In this document: piece by piece, positions 26,301 through 35,260 of the stretch
Numbering within the stretch: position 1 is the stretch's first letter
Layout: each line of letters starts with the position of its first letter
NCBI GenBank assembly: GCA_023229525.1
Contig: JALNZC010000002.1
Span: forward strand, 141,332-205,331
Direction of reading: 5' to 3'
DNA from: Bacteroidales bacterium
GTDB taxonomy: Bacteria; Bacteroidota; Bacteroidia; Bacteroidales; FEN-979
DNA length: 64,000 nucleotides
Notes under the pieces: model-generated
What the model was told of the DNA's origin: nothing
The model's database searches: none
What the model saw: the letters and a program-made list of their open reading frames with translations, nothing else
Made by a program: the position numbers and the translations under genes

Positions 26301-26978
26301 ATGAAAAATCAGATCATATTCATATTGGTTATTCTGCTTGGCTTTCCCTCTTTTGCTCAGAAGGAAAATGCACTTCTTCGTCAGGGGAACCGCAAATTCG
26401 ATAATGGGAATTTCAAGGAAGCAGAAAAGGACTATCGCAAGGCGCTGGAGCTGAATAAGGAGTCGGTGAAGGGTCAGTTTAACCTTGGCGCTGCTGTCTA
26501 TAAAAACAACAATTTCGAGGAATCGGCCAAAATTTATAGTAACTTAGCCGGGAAGAACCAGGACCGCGCAATCCAGTCGAAGGTTTTTCATAACCAGGGG
26601 AACTCTTTCCTACAATCCAAAGAGTATGATAAAAGTATCCTTGCATATAAAAATGCCCTGATGAACAACCCCAAAGACCTCGATACCAAATATAACCTCG
26701 AATATGCGAAAATGATGCTGAAAAAGCAGCAACAGCAGCAGCAACAACAAAATAAAGATAAACAAGATAAAAAGGACCAGCAGGATAAAAAGGATCAAAA
26801 TAAGGACCAGAATAAAGATAAAAATCAGGAAAAACCGCCCCAGGACCAGAAAAAGATAAGTAAAGACGATGCCGAACGAATGCTCGAAGCTTTGAAGAAC
26901 GACGAAAAGAAGACCATGCAAAAAGTTAAGAAACAACAAGCCAAAGTGCAGGTTTCAGGAGTGGATAAGGACTGGTAG
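26301..26978 (+). CDS. batC: Aerotolerance protein BatC (TPR)
   Basis: The 225-residue exported protein has a signal peptide (IFILVILLGFPSFA), about three TPR units (30-145) and a highly charged Gln/Lys/Asp tail beginning with eight Gln. Bat TPR proteins are thought to scaffold the periplasmic side of the complex. A -7-like TACTTTTG at 26283-26290 is too near the ATG to be convincing. Confidence 0.9.
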   Translation: MKNQIIFILVILLGFPSFAQKENALLRQGNRKFDNGNFKEAEKDYRKALELNKESVKGQFNLGAAVYKNNNFEESAKIYSNLAGKNQDRAIQSKVFHNQGNSFLQSKEYDKSILAYKNALMNNPKDLDTKYNLEYAKMMLKKQQQQQQQQNKDKQDKKDQQDKKDQNKDQNKDKNQEKPPQDQKKISKDDAERMLEALKNDEKKTMQKVKKQQAKVQVSGVDKDW

Positions 26979-26989
26979 TAGGATTACAA

Positions 26990-27223
26990 TTAATAATTAA
27001 CAATGAATAATTAATAATGAGATTACCTGTCATTCGTAATATATTATCTGTTATCCTGTATCCTGTATCCTGCATCCAGTGTCCAGCATCCAGTATCCCT
27101 CGTCCCTCGTCCCTCGTCCCTCGTCCCTCGTCCCTCGTCCTTCGTCCCTCGTCCCTCGTCCCTCGTCCCTCGTCCCTCGTCCCTCGTCTTTCGTCCCTCG
27201 TCCCTCGTCCCTCGTCCCTCGTC
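26990..27223 (+). repeat. Three stacked heptamer arrays including 17 CGTCCCT units
   Basis: AATTAAT-type units are followed by ATCCTGT/ATCCAGT units and then seventeen contiguous 7-bp units at 27101-27219. Fifteen are exact CGTCCCT; the units at 27136 and 27185 are variants (CGTCCTT, CGTCTTT). The last two arrays lie inside the batD reading frame. Confidence 0.95.
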
Positions 27224-29086
27224 ATCCTGTTTCTCTTTGTCTTTTCTGGGTTTGTAACCGGACAGGAAATCCAACTGACCGCCTCCTCCAAACAGTTAGT
27301 TGGAGTGGGGGAGACCTTTAATCTTTCCTATGTGCTTAATGGACAGGGAACCGGTTTCCGCGGACCGAACATCCAGGGATTTGAATTACTGAGCGGACCG
27401 AATACCAGTACAACCTCCAGTATCCGCTCCATCAACGGCCGCACCAGCATGTCCATTACTTACACCTATTCTTATATCCTTCAGGCCACCCGTGAAGGTA
27501 CCTTTGAGATTCCCGCCGCGTCTGCTACAGTTGATCATAAAACATACACTTCCAATACCCTCACCATCAAGGTAGTTAAAAACGCCAACGCCGGGAATGC
27601 TCAAAATTCATCTTCCGGGAACCGTAATGCTGCTTCTCCTCCCGGTCGTCAGCCAGATGCCGGTTCACAGGGAGCAGGTGTAGGTGTGGGCGATGTTTAT
27701 GCGAAAGCATTCGCTTCCAATACGAATCCGCTCCAGGGTGAAGGAATTGTTGTTGTGTATAAGATCTATACGAAAGTACCGATCGCACAGATAAACATAA
27801 GCAAGTTATCGTCGTTTTCCGGCTTTTGGTCACAAAACCTGATGAAAGAGAACGATAAACTGCAACAAACAACCCAGGTCATCAATGGGGAACAATATGT
27901 TGTAGCCGATATCCGGAAAATTGCTCTTTTCTCACTCAAAAGTGGCCGCCTGGTGATCGATCCGCTTGAACTCGAATGTGTTGCGCAGGTACGCAAGCAA
28001 ACCCGGACACGTACGGGGGATCCTTTTTTCGATGACTTTTTCAATGATTCCTTCTTCAATAACAATATCGCCAATGTAGAAAAAAACCTGAAATCGAACC
28101 CATTGGTTATCAATGTTCAACCCCTCCCTGAAACTGGCAAACCAGTTGATTTTAGCGGCGCCGTCGGCAATTTCACCTTCCATTCAGAGATCGATAAAAC
28201 ACGGCTGAAAACCAATGAGACAGTCACCCTGAAATGCAGCATAAGTGGTCAGGGAAACATTCAGCTAATCGATAAATTGAATATTAACTTTCCTCCCGAT
28301 TTCGAGACCTATGATCCCAAGGTGACCAGCGATGTGCAAACCACAGCTGCTGGTGTTTCAGGTACACAAACCTTTGAATACTTGTTGATCCCCCGGAAAC
28401 CGGGTAAATTTACCATCAAACCGGTAACCTTCACGTATTTCGATGTAAGCAAAAAACGCTATATTTCAGTTAGCAGCCCGGCTTATAACCTGGATATTGA
28501 AAAAGGAAGCGGTGATGCGTCGACAATGGTTACTTACTCCGGCGCCAATAAAGAAGATATTCAATATATCGGAAGCGATATCCGGCATATAAAAGATAAA
28601 CACTTTGCTCTTTCACCACTTGGATACCGCTTTTTTGCCTCCACCGGTTTCTTACTCCTGCTAATCATCCCGCTGTTACTCTTTATTATTTTTCTGATTC
28701 TCTGGCGCAGGATGGCTGCCCGTCGTAGCGATATTCAACTCATGAAAAACCTCAAAGCGACCAAGATTGCACGGAAACGACTTGCAAAAGCCGAGCAATT
28801 TCAGAAAACCGGCAACCAGGAATCTTTCTATGTGGAAATATCCCAGGCGCTCTGGGGTTATCTAAGCGATAAATTCAGCATCCCGCTGTCCGACCTCAGC
28901 ATCGATTCAGTCCAGGATGCTCTGGAACGTAAAAATGTAAACGAGCAGATCATCAATCAGTTTATTGACACTTTACACAATACTGATTTCGCCCGCTTTG
29001 CCCCAGGTGAAAAAACCGTAAATATGGAACGGACTTACAACCAGGCACTGGAAATCATCAGCAAGATTGAAAGGGAGCTGAGATGA
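27017..29086 (+). CDS. batD: Aerotolerance protein BatD with repeat-built N-terminus
   Basis: The 689-residue protein has Ig-like BatD domains in the periplasm (about 90-510), one membrane helix (about 540-565, FLLLLIIPLLLFIIFLIL) and a cytoplasmic helical tail. The signal core (VILFLFVFSGFVTG) starts only near residue 69. Before it stand copies of the heptapeptide SSLVPRP, from CGTCCCT units, and a PVSCIQ-type stretch. No usual start codon lies between the array and the core, so translation must cross the array or begin at a rare codon. Adding or losing one 7-bp unit would shift the frame. Confidence 0.88.
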   Translation: MRLPVIRNILSVILYPVSCIQCPASSIPRPSSLVPRPSSLVLRPSSLVPRPSSLVPRLSSLVPRPSSLVILFLFVFSGFVTGQEIQLTASSKQLVGVGETFNLSYVLNGQGTGFRGPNIQGFELLSGPNTSTTSSIRSINGRTSMSITYTYSYILQATREGTFEIPAASATVDHKTYTSNTLTIKVVKNANAGNAQNSSSGNRNAASPPGRQPDAGSQGAGVGVGDVYAKAFASNTNPLQGEGIVVVYKIYTKVPIAQINISKLSSFSGFWSQNLMKENDKLQQTTQVINGEQYVVADIRKIALFSLKSGRLVIDPLELECVAQVRKQTRTRTGDPFFDDFFNDSFFNNNIANVEKNLKSNPLVINVQPLPETGKPVDFSGAVGNFTFHSEIDKTRLKTNETVTLKCSISGQGNIQLIDKLNINFPPDFETYDPKVTSDVQTTAAGVSGTQTFEYLLIPRKPGKFTIKPVTFTYFDVSKKRYISVSSPAYNLDIEKGSGDASTMVTYSGANKEDIQYIGSDIRHIKDKHFALSPLGYRFFASTGFLLLLIIPLLLFIIFLILWRRMAARRSDIQLMKNLKATKIARKRLAKAEQFQKTGNQESFYVEISQALWGYLSDKFSIPLSDLSIDSVQDALERKNVNEQIINQFIDTLHNTDFARFAPGEKTVNMERTYNQALEIISKIERELR

Positions 29087-29090
29087 AATG

Positions 29091-29138
29091 AATTAACAAT
29101 TAATGATTATTAATTATTAATTGTTAATTATTAATTTG
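29091..29138 (+). repeat. Heptamer array, family AATTATT
   Basis: Contiguous units AATTAAC, AATTAAT, GATTATT, AATTATT, AATTGTT, AATTATT and AATTTGT fill the batD-batE junction. Confidence 0.9.
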
Positions 29139-29147
29139 TAACAAGTT

Positions 29148-29903
29148 ATGAGATTAATAGCAATTTTTTTGTATTTGTTATTTGTATCACTGGCGGTCAG
29201 TGCTGGGGAAGAAGAAGTGCTTATTGTTAAAGCGAACAGAGCCTATTCGGCCGGTGCATATACCAATGCAACGGATACTTATAAGAAAGTGGTTGCACTG
29301 GGATGGGAGTCGCCTGAGTTATACTACAATATGGGGAATGCCTTTTTTAAACTTAACGATTTTGCCAATGCCATTCTCTGGTACGAAAGGGCAAAACGGC
29401 TTGATCCGGGAAATGAAGATATTGACTTTAATCTTAAAGTTGCCAATAATAAAATCGCCGATAAAATTGAACCGCTCCCCGAACTCTTTTATAAACGCTG
29501 GTTTTTTGCCCTGGTTCAACTTTTCCCTATCGATACATGGGCATGGATAGGAATCGTATTATTTATCGCCGCTCTCGCATGCGGAACAATATACCTGGTA
29601 TCACATGTGCTTTTCTTTCGTAAAATCGGATTTTGGGCGGGTTTGACAATGCTTTTCCTGGCTCTGATTTCATTATCGTTCTCGTGGTCAGGTTACAGTG
29701 TTCAGCAATCGACCCGCGAAGCCATTGTGTTTGCCCCTACCATCACTGTGAAAAGTTCACCTGATGATAAGAGTACCGATCTTTTTGTCGTTCACGAAGG
29801 AACCAAGGTCAGACTGCTCGACAACATCAGTGGTTGGTATGAGATTAAAATTGCCAATGGCAGCGTCGGATGGCTGCCCTCCGGTAGCCTGGAAAAAATA
29901 TAA
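29148..29903 (+). CDS. batE: Aerotolerance protein BatE (TPR-SH3)
   Basis: The 251-residue protein has a signal peptide, TPR units (about 20-100), two membrane helices (about 130-155 and 163-185) and a C-terminal bacterial SH3 domain (VKSSPDDKSTDLFVVHEGTK). The SH3 part may hold cell wall or partner proteins. It closes the moxR-bat operon. Confidence 0.9.
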   Translation: MRLIAIFLYLLFVSLAVSAGEEEVLIVKANRAYSAGAYTNATDTYKKVVALGWESPELYYNMGNAFFKLNDFANAILWYERAKRLDPGNEDIDFNLKVANNKIADKIEPLPELFYKRWFFALVQLFPIDTWAWIGIVLFIAALACGTIYLVSHVLFFRKIGFWAGLTMLFLALISLSFSWSGYSVQQSTREAIVFAPTITVKSSPDDKSTDLFVVHEGTKVRLLDNISGWYEIKIANGSVGWLPSGSLEKI

Positions 29904-29971
29904 GCCCACCGGTCAACAAATCCGTTTGCCCTTTCGCCCGCTCGCCCTGAAAATACCGCCCTTATTTTTTT

Positions 29972-30002
29972 TTTGGAGAATAAAGTTTTTCACTTATATT
30001 TG
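29972..30002 (+). promoter_or_regulatory. Promoter for the T9SS propeller gene
   Basis: TTTG (29972-29975) and TATATTTG (29995-30002) with a 19-bp spacer match the Bacteroidota -33/-7 consensus closely. About 97 nt separate the -7 element from the start codon. Confidence 0.75.
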
Positions 30003-30099
30003 TTCGTTTGAAAACAACAGCTTTTCATGTTTTCTTATCCTTATGATCTCTAGGATTTTAGAGAATATTGAAACAAGAAACATAATAAAAACGAATAAT

Positions 30100-32916
30100 A
30101 TGAAAAAAAGACTTTTACCATTCGGCTTCATCACGGCTTTATTTTCAATGTGCTTGCTAAGTTTTTCTACGTTGTCGATGGCTGCACTGCCCGGGAATCC
30201 GGATTCAGATAAGAATGATGTCTCTGGTTGGTTACAAAGCCTCCGGGTTAACCAGCATACCGGGACTGTTAATCCTCTTGATGTTCAAAAAGCCCGTCAA
30301 CAAGCTGATGCACTTCGTACCAAAGCGTCTGCCGGATTAAACCTCAACTGGCAGTCTATGGGCCCGGATAATTTTACCGGCCCGGTCTGGAGTGTGATCT
30401 ATGACAATACCGACCCGACCTATTCACGCCTGATAGCAGGTGCAGCCTCTGGTGGTATATGGAAATCGAACAACAACGGCATTACCTGGGTAAAGATGGA
30501 TGTTGCCGATAACCAAATACTCAAGGTCTCTTCACTTGTTCAAACGAATACCGGTACTGTATATGCAGCAACCGGGATCTCAACCTGTCAGAATAACCGT
30601 TTTCAGGGTTCCGGCCTCTACCGTTCTGAAAACGGCGGGATGTTTTCCCTTGTTCCGGGAACCTTTGGCAATCCCGACTGGGAAAGCGTTACCAAATTAG
30701 CCATTGATACTAGAAACAACCATCTTTATGCTTCCACCTCCACGGGTTTGTTATACAGTGAAAATGGCAATGACTGGACTAAAATCAAAAGCGGTTATGC
30801 CATGGATGTTACTGTTGGACCTGATGGTACAATTCTTACTGCTATAGGTGATTCAGGATATATTGCCCCGGGTGGCGACATCACATTATTCAGGAATATC
30901 CATATAGGGAAAGATTCCATTCCGGCAGGCAATATCGGTTGGATGGTATTCGCCATCGCTCCTTCCGATCCCAATATGATGTATGCCAGCCTGTCCAAAT
31001 TAACGGACGGTAAACTCAAAGGTGTATACGCATCCGCAGATAAGGGTGTCTCATGGTACCTGATCATGCCAAACAATCCAACATTCGAGCCTTTTAATGG
31101 GGAAGGGTGTTATGCCATGACGCTTATCGTGCATCCCAACGATCCATCCCAGATTTTTCTCGGTGGACTCAATATGTGGAAAGGGGTCCGCTATCAACCT
31201 ACCGGATACTATAACTGGGAACAGGTTAGTTTTGGAGATCAGGCGATTACCAATATCCAATATGCTCCCCTTTACCATCACAACTATTTCTTCCGTCAGA
31301 ACGGGTTCGCCCAGTTGGCCATGGCGACTGATGGCGGTGTTACCATCGCTACCTTAGGGGTACAAGAAATCACCTATCAGACAATTAATAAAAGTCTTGC
31401 CATAAGCCAGTTTTCCAGCGTTGCCTATTCGTCACAAAAATATTTCGTCATGGGCGGCGGTGTCAGGATCGGAACTCTTGGGTTGGGTTATTTTTACCCG
31501 CGGCTGACCAATAACATCTCCGACGGATATCAAATGTGGCGCGACAATAATACTATACAACCGGCAAATTTCGGCGGGACTGGCGGTACTTGCGAATGGT
31601 CTTCCATCGACCCCAACTTTGCCGTATTTTCGAAATTCAAAGGCGATTCGGCTATACGCCGTCAAGACTTACGTGATTTAGCCTATGGCAATGCCTTTTT
31701 GATGAAGATCGATACCGTACTTTCAGCCCACATTCCCATGCGTATCTGGGAAAGTTTTACTTTTAACGCTACGCACGACAGCGTTAAAATCTATGCACGG
31801 GTAAAACCAATTCCAGCCGATACGACGCTATGGATCGAGAGCGCGAATAATAAATTCCGTTTCCCGTATGTCACCACTGAACCTATTCCCATAGGCGACA
31901 GCCTCACCGTTGCTGATCCCATCGCCAACCGATATTTCCGGTATGGTTCCAAAGATGGATATAGGGGGATTTATATGACCAAGGACATGCTCAAAATGGA
32001 AAAAGATCCTTTGTACTTCCAGCTTTTTATCGATGAAAGTTATGATGATCCATTCACCACACTATCGGTATCCGCTGACCTGAATACACTGTGGGCCGGA
32101 TCAAGTGCAGGCCGCCTGGTGCGCATTTCCGGTCTTATCAATGCATATGATTCCGCTAGCGCCAATATAGGCAGTTCGCAATGCGTGCTTACCAACACCC
32201 TCTTTACCGACATGCCGTTTGCCGGAAGGACCATCACAGCCATTGCAATAAATCCGAATAACAGCAACCAGATAATGGTAACCCTCGGAAATTATGGAAA
32301 TACTGATTATGTATACCTTACACAGAATGGTAATGACCCTGCACCTGTATTTACTTCGATCCAGGACGACCTACCCCAAATGCCAGTCTATACCGGGATC
32401 ATTGAATTACATGGAGATAATACCGCCATCATCGGTACCGATGTAGGGGTTTTCAGTACCAATAATCTCTCCTCCGGTAGTCCCAACTGGCTTCCCGACA
32501 TGCTTAACATCGGTGACGTGGCTGTCACAGAAATACGTCAGCAGGTTATCCGCGATTACCATGTCGAAAACTGGGGGATGATATATCTCTCCTCCTTCGG
32601 TCGCGGCTTGTGGATGGAATCTTCCTACTGGGCTCCTGTAGGAATCGATCCTGAACCGGGAAAAATAACCACCTCCGGATCCCTGAAACTGATCCCCAAT
32701 CCTGTTAAAGACAACCTGAAGCTCACATTCAACAATATAACTGCAGGTAATGTAATGGTTTATATTTATGATCTCACCGGACGCACCGTGCTCAGCGCCA
32801 CCCTGGGAAACCACGAACGGGGTACCGTTACCGCAACAATCAACATAAACAACCTCCCTGCCGGAACCTATATGGTGAAAGCAGGAAACACTTACGCTAA
32901 AATGGTTAAAATTTAA
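30100..32916 (+). CDS. Secreted BNR/sortilin-like beta-propeller with T9SS type A domain
   Basis: The 938-residue protein has a signal peptide (FITALFSMCLLSFSTLSMAA), repeated propeller blades of the sortilin/VPS10 and BNR kind (SGGIWKSNNNGITW, GLYRSENGG, GVYASADKGVSW) and a C-terminal T9SS type A domain (LIPNPVKDNLKLTF to YMVKAGNTYAKMVKI). It is probably secreted to the surface; its ligand or substrate is unknown. Starts further upstream would overlap batE and the promoter, so the ATG at 30100 is used. It contains no heptamer arrays. Confidence 0.87.
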   Translation: MKKRLLPFGFITALFSMCLLSFSTLSMAALPGNPDSDKNDVSGWLQSLRVNQHTGTVNPLDVQKARQQADALRTKASAGLNLNWQSMGPDNFTGPVWSVIYDNTDPTYSRLIAGAASGGIWKSNNNGITWVKMDVADNQILKVSSLVQTNTGTVYAATGISTCQNNRFQGSGLYRSENGGMFSLVPGTFGNPDWESVTKLAIDTRNNHLYASTSTGLLYSENGNDWTKIKSGYAMDVTVGPDGTILTAIGDSGYIAPGGDITLFRNIHIGKDSIPAGNIGWMVFAIAPSDPNMMYASLSKLTDGKLKGVYASADKGVSWYLIMPNNPTFEPFNGEGCYAMTLIVHPNDPSQIFLGGLNMWKGVRYQPTGYYNWEQVSFGDQAITNIQYAPLYHHNYFFRQNGFAQLAMATDGGVTIATLGVQEITYQTINKSLAISQFSSVAYSSQKYFVMGGGVRIGTLGLGYFYPRLTNNISDGYQMWRDNNTIQPANFGGTGGTCEWSSIDPNFAVFSKFKGDSAIRRQDLRDLAYGNAFLMKIDTVLSAHIPMRIWESFTFNATHDSVKIYARVKPIPADTTLWIESANNKFRFPYVTTEPIPIGDSLTVADPIANRYFRYGSKDGYRGIYMTKDMLKMEKDPLYFQLFIDESYDDPFTTLSVSADLNTLWAGSSAGRLVRISGLINAYDSASANIGSSQCVLTNTLFTDMPFAGRTITAIAINPNNSNQIMVTLGNYGNTDYVYLTQNGNDPAPVFTSIQDDLPQMPVYTGIIELHGDNTAIIGTDVGVFSTNNLSSGSPNWLPDMLNIGDVAVTEIRQQVIRDYHVENWGMIYLSSFGRGLWMESSYWAPVGIDPEPGKITTSGSLKLIPNPVKDNLKLTFNNITAGNVMVYIYDLTGRTVLSATLGNHERGTVTATININNLPAGTYMVKAGNTYAKMVKI

Positions 32917-32935
32917 CCGGACCTTCGGTTCACAT

Positions 32936-32969
32936 AAAAAAAGCTGATTCATCAAATCAGCTTTTTTTT
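32936..32969 (+). terminator. Intrinsic terminator after the propeller gene
   Basis: Stem AGCTGATT/AATCAGCT, extended by A-run/T-run pairing, is followed by eight T. It could work in both directions. Confidence 0.85.
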
Positions 32970-33075
32970 ATCCAGCATCCAGCATCCAGCATCCACCTAA
33001 CCCCCTGACCCCACTCCTCAAAGAGAGGGGAAAATCCTGCATCCTGCATCCTGTATCCTGCATCGTGAGCGTAGA
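32970..33075 (+). repeat. Heptamer arrays around a C-rich insert
   Basis: ATCCAGC units, a C-rich stretch with a short inverted repeat (CTCCTC/GAGAGG), ATCCTGC/ATCCTGT units and GAGCGTAGAGAAC stand between the terminator and the pyrE 3' end. Confidence 0.85.
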
Positions 33076-33085
33076 GAACTGGCTT

Positions 33086-33715
33086 CTAGCTGAGAGACTT
33101 TTTAAAATCCTGCAGAACCCGAATATCTTTATCGGTAATATAACCGATTTCTACCGCTTTCTGGATGAGGTGATCATAATCGGTCAGGGTAATCAGCGTG
33201 CAGTCAGCTTCGATAAATGCTTTCTCTGATTTCAGGAGATTATAAGTAAAGATAGCCACCATCCCTTTGATCTGGCAACCGGCTTCTTTCAGAGCTTGTA
33301 CTGCTCCAAGGCTTGATCCCCCGGTAGAAATAAGGTCCTCAACTACAACCACACGCTGTCGGTCGCGGATCTCCCCTTCGATCTGGTTTGTTAACCCATG
33401 TTCTTTTTTACTGGTGCGGACATACGCAAAAGGTAATCCCAGCTCCTGGGCAACCAACGCTCCCTGTGCAATGCCTCCGGTTGCAACCCCAGCAATGGCT
33501 TCAGGCTGGAAACCGTTTTCTTCAATCGCTTTAACAAAATTCTGACGGATAAAAGTCCTGATCTCCGGGTACGAAAGGGTGATACGATTATCACAGTAAA
33601 TAGGCGATTTGATGCCCGATGCCCAGGTAAAAAGGTTTTTAGGACTAAGTTTAACTGCATTGATTTTCAGCAGTAATTCGGCGGTTTTAAATGCAATGTC
33701 TTTGTTATATATCAT
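33086..33715 (-). CDS. pyrE: Orotate phosphoribosyltransferase
   Basis: It converts orotate and PRPP to OMP and PPi in pyrimidine synthesis. The 209 residues are the normal length. The PRPP-binding motif VVVVEDLISTGGSS is near 119-132, with SPIYCDNR and GVATGGIAQG upstream. It is a single gene with its own promoter at 33739-33768. Confidence 0.95.
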   Translation of the reverse strand: MIYNKDIAFKTAELLLKINAVKLSPKNLFTWASGIKSPIYCDNRITLSYPEIRTFIRQNFVKAIEENGFQPEAIAGVATGGIAQGALVAQELGLPFAYVRTSKKEHGLTNQIEGEIRDRQRVVVVEDLISTGGSSLGAVQALKEAGCQIKGMVAIFTYNLLKSEKAFIEADCTLITLTDYDHLIQKAVEIGYITDKDIRVLQDFKKSLS

Positions 33716-33738
33716 ATGATTATTTTCTGAATGTTTTG

Positions 33739-33768
33739 CAAAGATAATAAAAGATTTTCACTTCCAAA
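33739..33768 (-). promoter_or_regulatory. Promoter of pyrE
   Basis: On the minus strand TTTG (33768-33765) and TATCTTTG (33746-33739) are separated by 18 bp. About 23 nt lie between the -7 element and the ATG. Confidence 0.7.
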
Positions 33769-33834
33769 GCAGCTACGGCCAGGAGCTTCGATGGGAAAAT
33801 TGAATCGTAGCTATGTGTAGGTATGTAAGTTGAA

Positions 33835-33975
33835 AAATCACATCGTGCATGCTTGTCGGAATTTCACTATAAAAATTTCAATGTGGCTGCGTCTCGAGCC
33901 GCACGGCCATACCGCACGACCGAAGTTCTCGCCAAAGCCACTTTTGCAACATTTCACCTCCGTATAATATTTATC
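33835..33975 (+). repeat. Dispersed element copy 2
   Basis: GTTGAAAAATCACATCG, GGCTGCGTCTCGAGCCGCAC, CGCCAAAGCCACTTTTGCAA and CACCTCCGTATAATATTTATCC occur in the element's standard order, followed at once by an ATCC heptamer array. Confidence 0.85.
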
Positions 33976-34218
33976 CGGCATCAAGCATCCTAATATCCGG
34001 CATCAAGAGCGTAGCGACCTTGCATCCTGAATCAGGAGCGTAGCGACCCTGCATCCTGCATCCAGTATCCAGTATCGGAGCGAAGCGACCCTTTATCCAA
34101 CATCCAGCATCCAACATCAGGAGCGAAGCGACCCTTTATCCAACATCCAGCATCCAGCATCAAGAGCGAAGCGACTTTGCATCCTGAATCAGGAGCAAAG
34201 CGACCCTGCATCCGACCG
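33976..34218 (+). repeat. Longest intergenic heptamer array, alternating with GAAGCGA motifs
   Basis: Blocks of two to four ATCCAGC/ATCCTGC/ATCCAAC units alternate at least six times with AGGAGCGAAGCGACC-type motifs. Together with element copy 2 it fills the 540-bp gap between pyrE and the Nudix gene. Confidence 0.92.
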
Positions 34219-34228
34219 ACATTATTTG

Positions 34229-34236
34229 TACATTTG
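34229..34236 (+). promoter_or_regulatory. -7 element for the Nudix gene
   Basis: TACATTTG, 20 nt before the ATG at 34256, fits TAnnTTTG. Confidence 0.5.
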
Positions 34237-34255
34237 CGCGCAATCTGACGATTTC

Positions 34256-35020
34256 ATGAAAATCTTTCTCAACGACCGGTCAATACTCATTTCAGAGCTT
34301 CCCCCGCAAGCTGTTTCGCCTTCCGATATGATCATCAACTTTGAGTCACCGGAACAGCTTAAAAGAGCCTACGATGAATTTGAGCGGTATGATAAATGGA
34401 GAAAGTTTTTCATTATTGACCCATTGATTTCAGACAGAAACCGGCTTTTTGCACATGAAGCGTTTTCCGCAATGTTTAAAAGGGTAGATGCTGCCGGAGG
34501 AATGGTAAAAAATGAGAGAGGTGAATATTTATTTATCCACCGGCTTGGTTTTTGGGACCTTCCTAAGGGAAAAATCGATGTAAAGGATATCCAGGATGCA
34601 TTGGCCCATCCGGATTCCTCTCAGTCTGAGCCCGGATTTTCCATCCCCGATATCCAACAACACGATTTGCAGTATATCCGGCATCCTGCGTCCGGCATTC
34701 CTGCTCTACCTGTTGGCTGGGAATATCCGGCTTCGGCACGTCTTGCTGCCATCCGCGAAGTAAAGGAGGAAACCGGATTGAAATCGGTGACTATCATCCA
34801 TGAAATGTTATGTACCTGGCATATCTATACCCGCAAAGAAAAGCGGTTCCTGAAAAGAACTTATTGGTTTGCTATGGAAGCCGATTCCAGCCAACCCTTA
34901 AAGCCTCAGGCAAGTGAAGGGATCTTCCTGGCAAAGTGGACCTCGCCAAAAGGAATTCACTGTATCCTTACCCATACCTACGATTCGATCAGAGAGCTGA
35001 TCTTGGAAGAAATTTTCTGA
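34256..35020 (+). CDS. Nudix hydrolase with split Nudix box
   Basis: The 254-residue protein has a Nudix fold (GGMVKNERGEYLFIHRLG, then FWDLPKGKID near 98-107) and the catalytic helix AAIREVKEETG near 164-174. In the canonical box (GX5EX7REUXEEXGU) about 14 residues separate the first Gly from REU. Here about 64 do, and the first Glu is missing. The extra segment of about 50 residues is partly heptamer-derived (IRHPASGIPA at 34676-34706). The metal-binding Glu residues of REVKEE are kept. It hydrolyses an unknown nucleoside diphosphate-linked compound, if still active. Confidence 0.8.
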   Translation: MKIFLNDRSILISELPPQAVSPSDMIINFESPEQLKRAYDEFERYDKWRKFFIIDPLISDRNRLFAHEAFSAMFKRVDAAGGMVKNERGEYLFIHRLGFWDLPKGKIDVKDIQDALAHPDSSQSEPGFSIPDIQQHDLQYIRHPASGIPALPVGWEYPASARLAAIREVKEETGLKSVTIIHEMLCTWHIYTRKEKRFLKRTYWFAMEADSSQPLKPQASEGIFLAKWTSPKGIHCILTHTYDSIRELILEEIF

Positions 35021-35033
35021 TTTGCGCTTCGGT

Positions 35034-35166
35034 TGTAAGTTAACATCGCGGCGGGACTCCGGTGAAAATATTGCAACGTGGCTGTGCCTCGAGCCGCACA
35101 ACCTTACCGCACAACAAAAACTCCCGCCAAAACTGCTTTTGCAACATCCCTACCTCCGTAAACTAT
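35034..35166 (+). repeat. Dispersed element copy 3
   Basis: GGACTCCGGTGAAAATATTGC, TGCCTCGAGCCGCACAACC, CGCCAAAACTGCTTTTGCAA and CTACCTCCGTAAA appear in standard order just after the Nudix stop codon. Confidence 0.85.
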
Positions 35167-35260
35167 ATTTTATCCGGAATCCTGCATCCTGCATCGGGAG
35201 CGAAGCGACCTTTATCCTGCATCCTGGATCGGGAGCAAAGCGACCTTGCATCCTGCATCT
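35167..35260 (+). repeat. Heptamer array with two GAAGCGA motifs
   Basis: ATCCTGC-type units and GGGAGCGAAGCGACC/GGGAGCAAAGCGACC alternate up to the 3' end of the convergent hypothetical gene. Confidence 0.85.

Noticed and set aside
27101..27219. CRISPR array
   Set aside because: Units are only 7 bp, contiguous and without spacers; no cas genes are present anywhere in the window.
29764..30099. N-terminal extension of the propeller protein by 112 codons
   Set aside because: It overlaps batE and runs through the promoter at 29972-30002; the signal peptide begins at 30100.
33001..33030. C-rich stretch with CTCCTC/GAGAGG as terminator
   Set aside because: No T-run follows, and a good terminator stands just upstream; similar C-rich phrases recur in Bacteroidota intergenic DNA, so it is probably another dispersed repeat.
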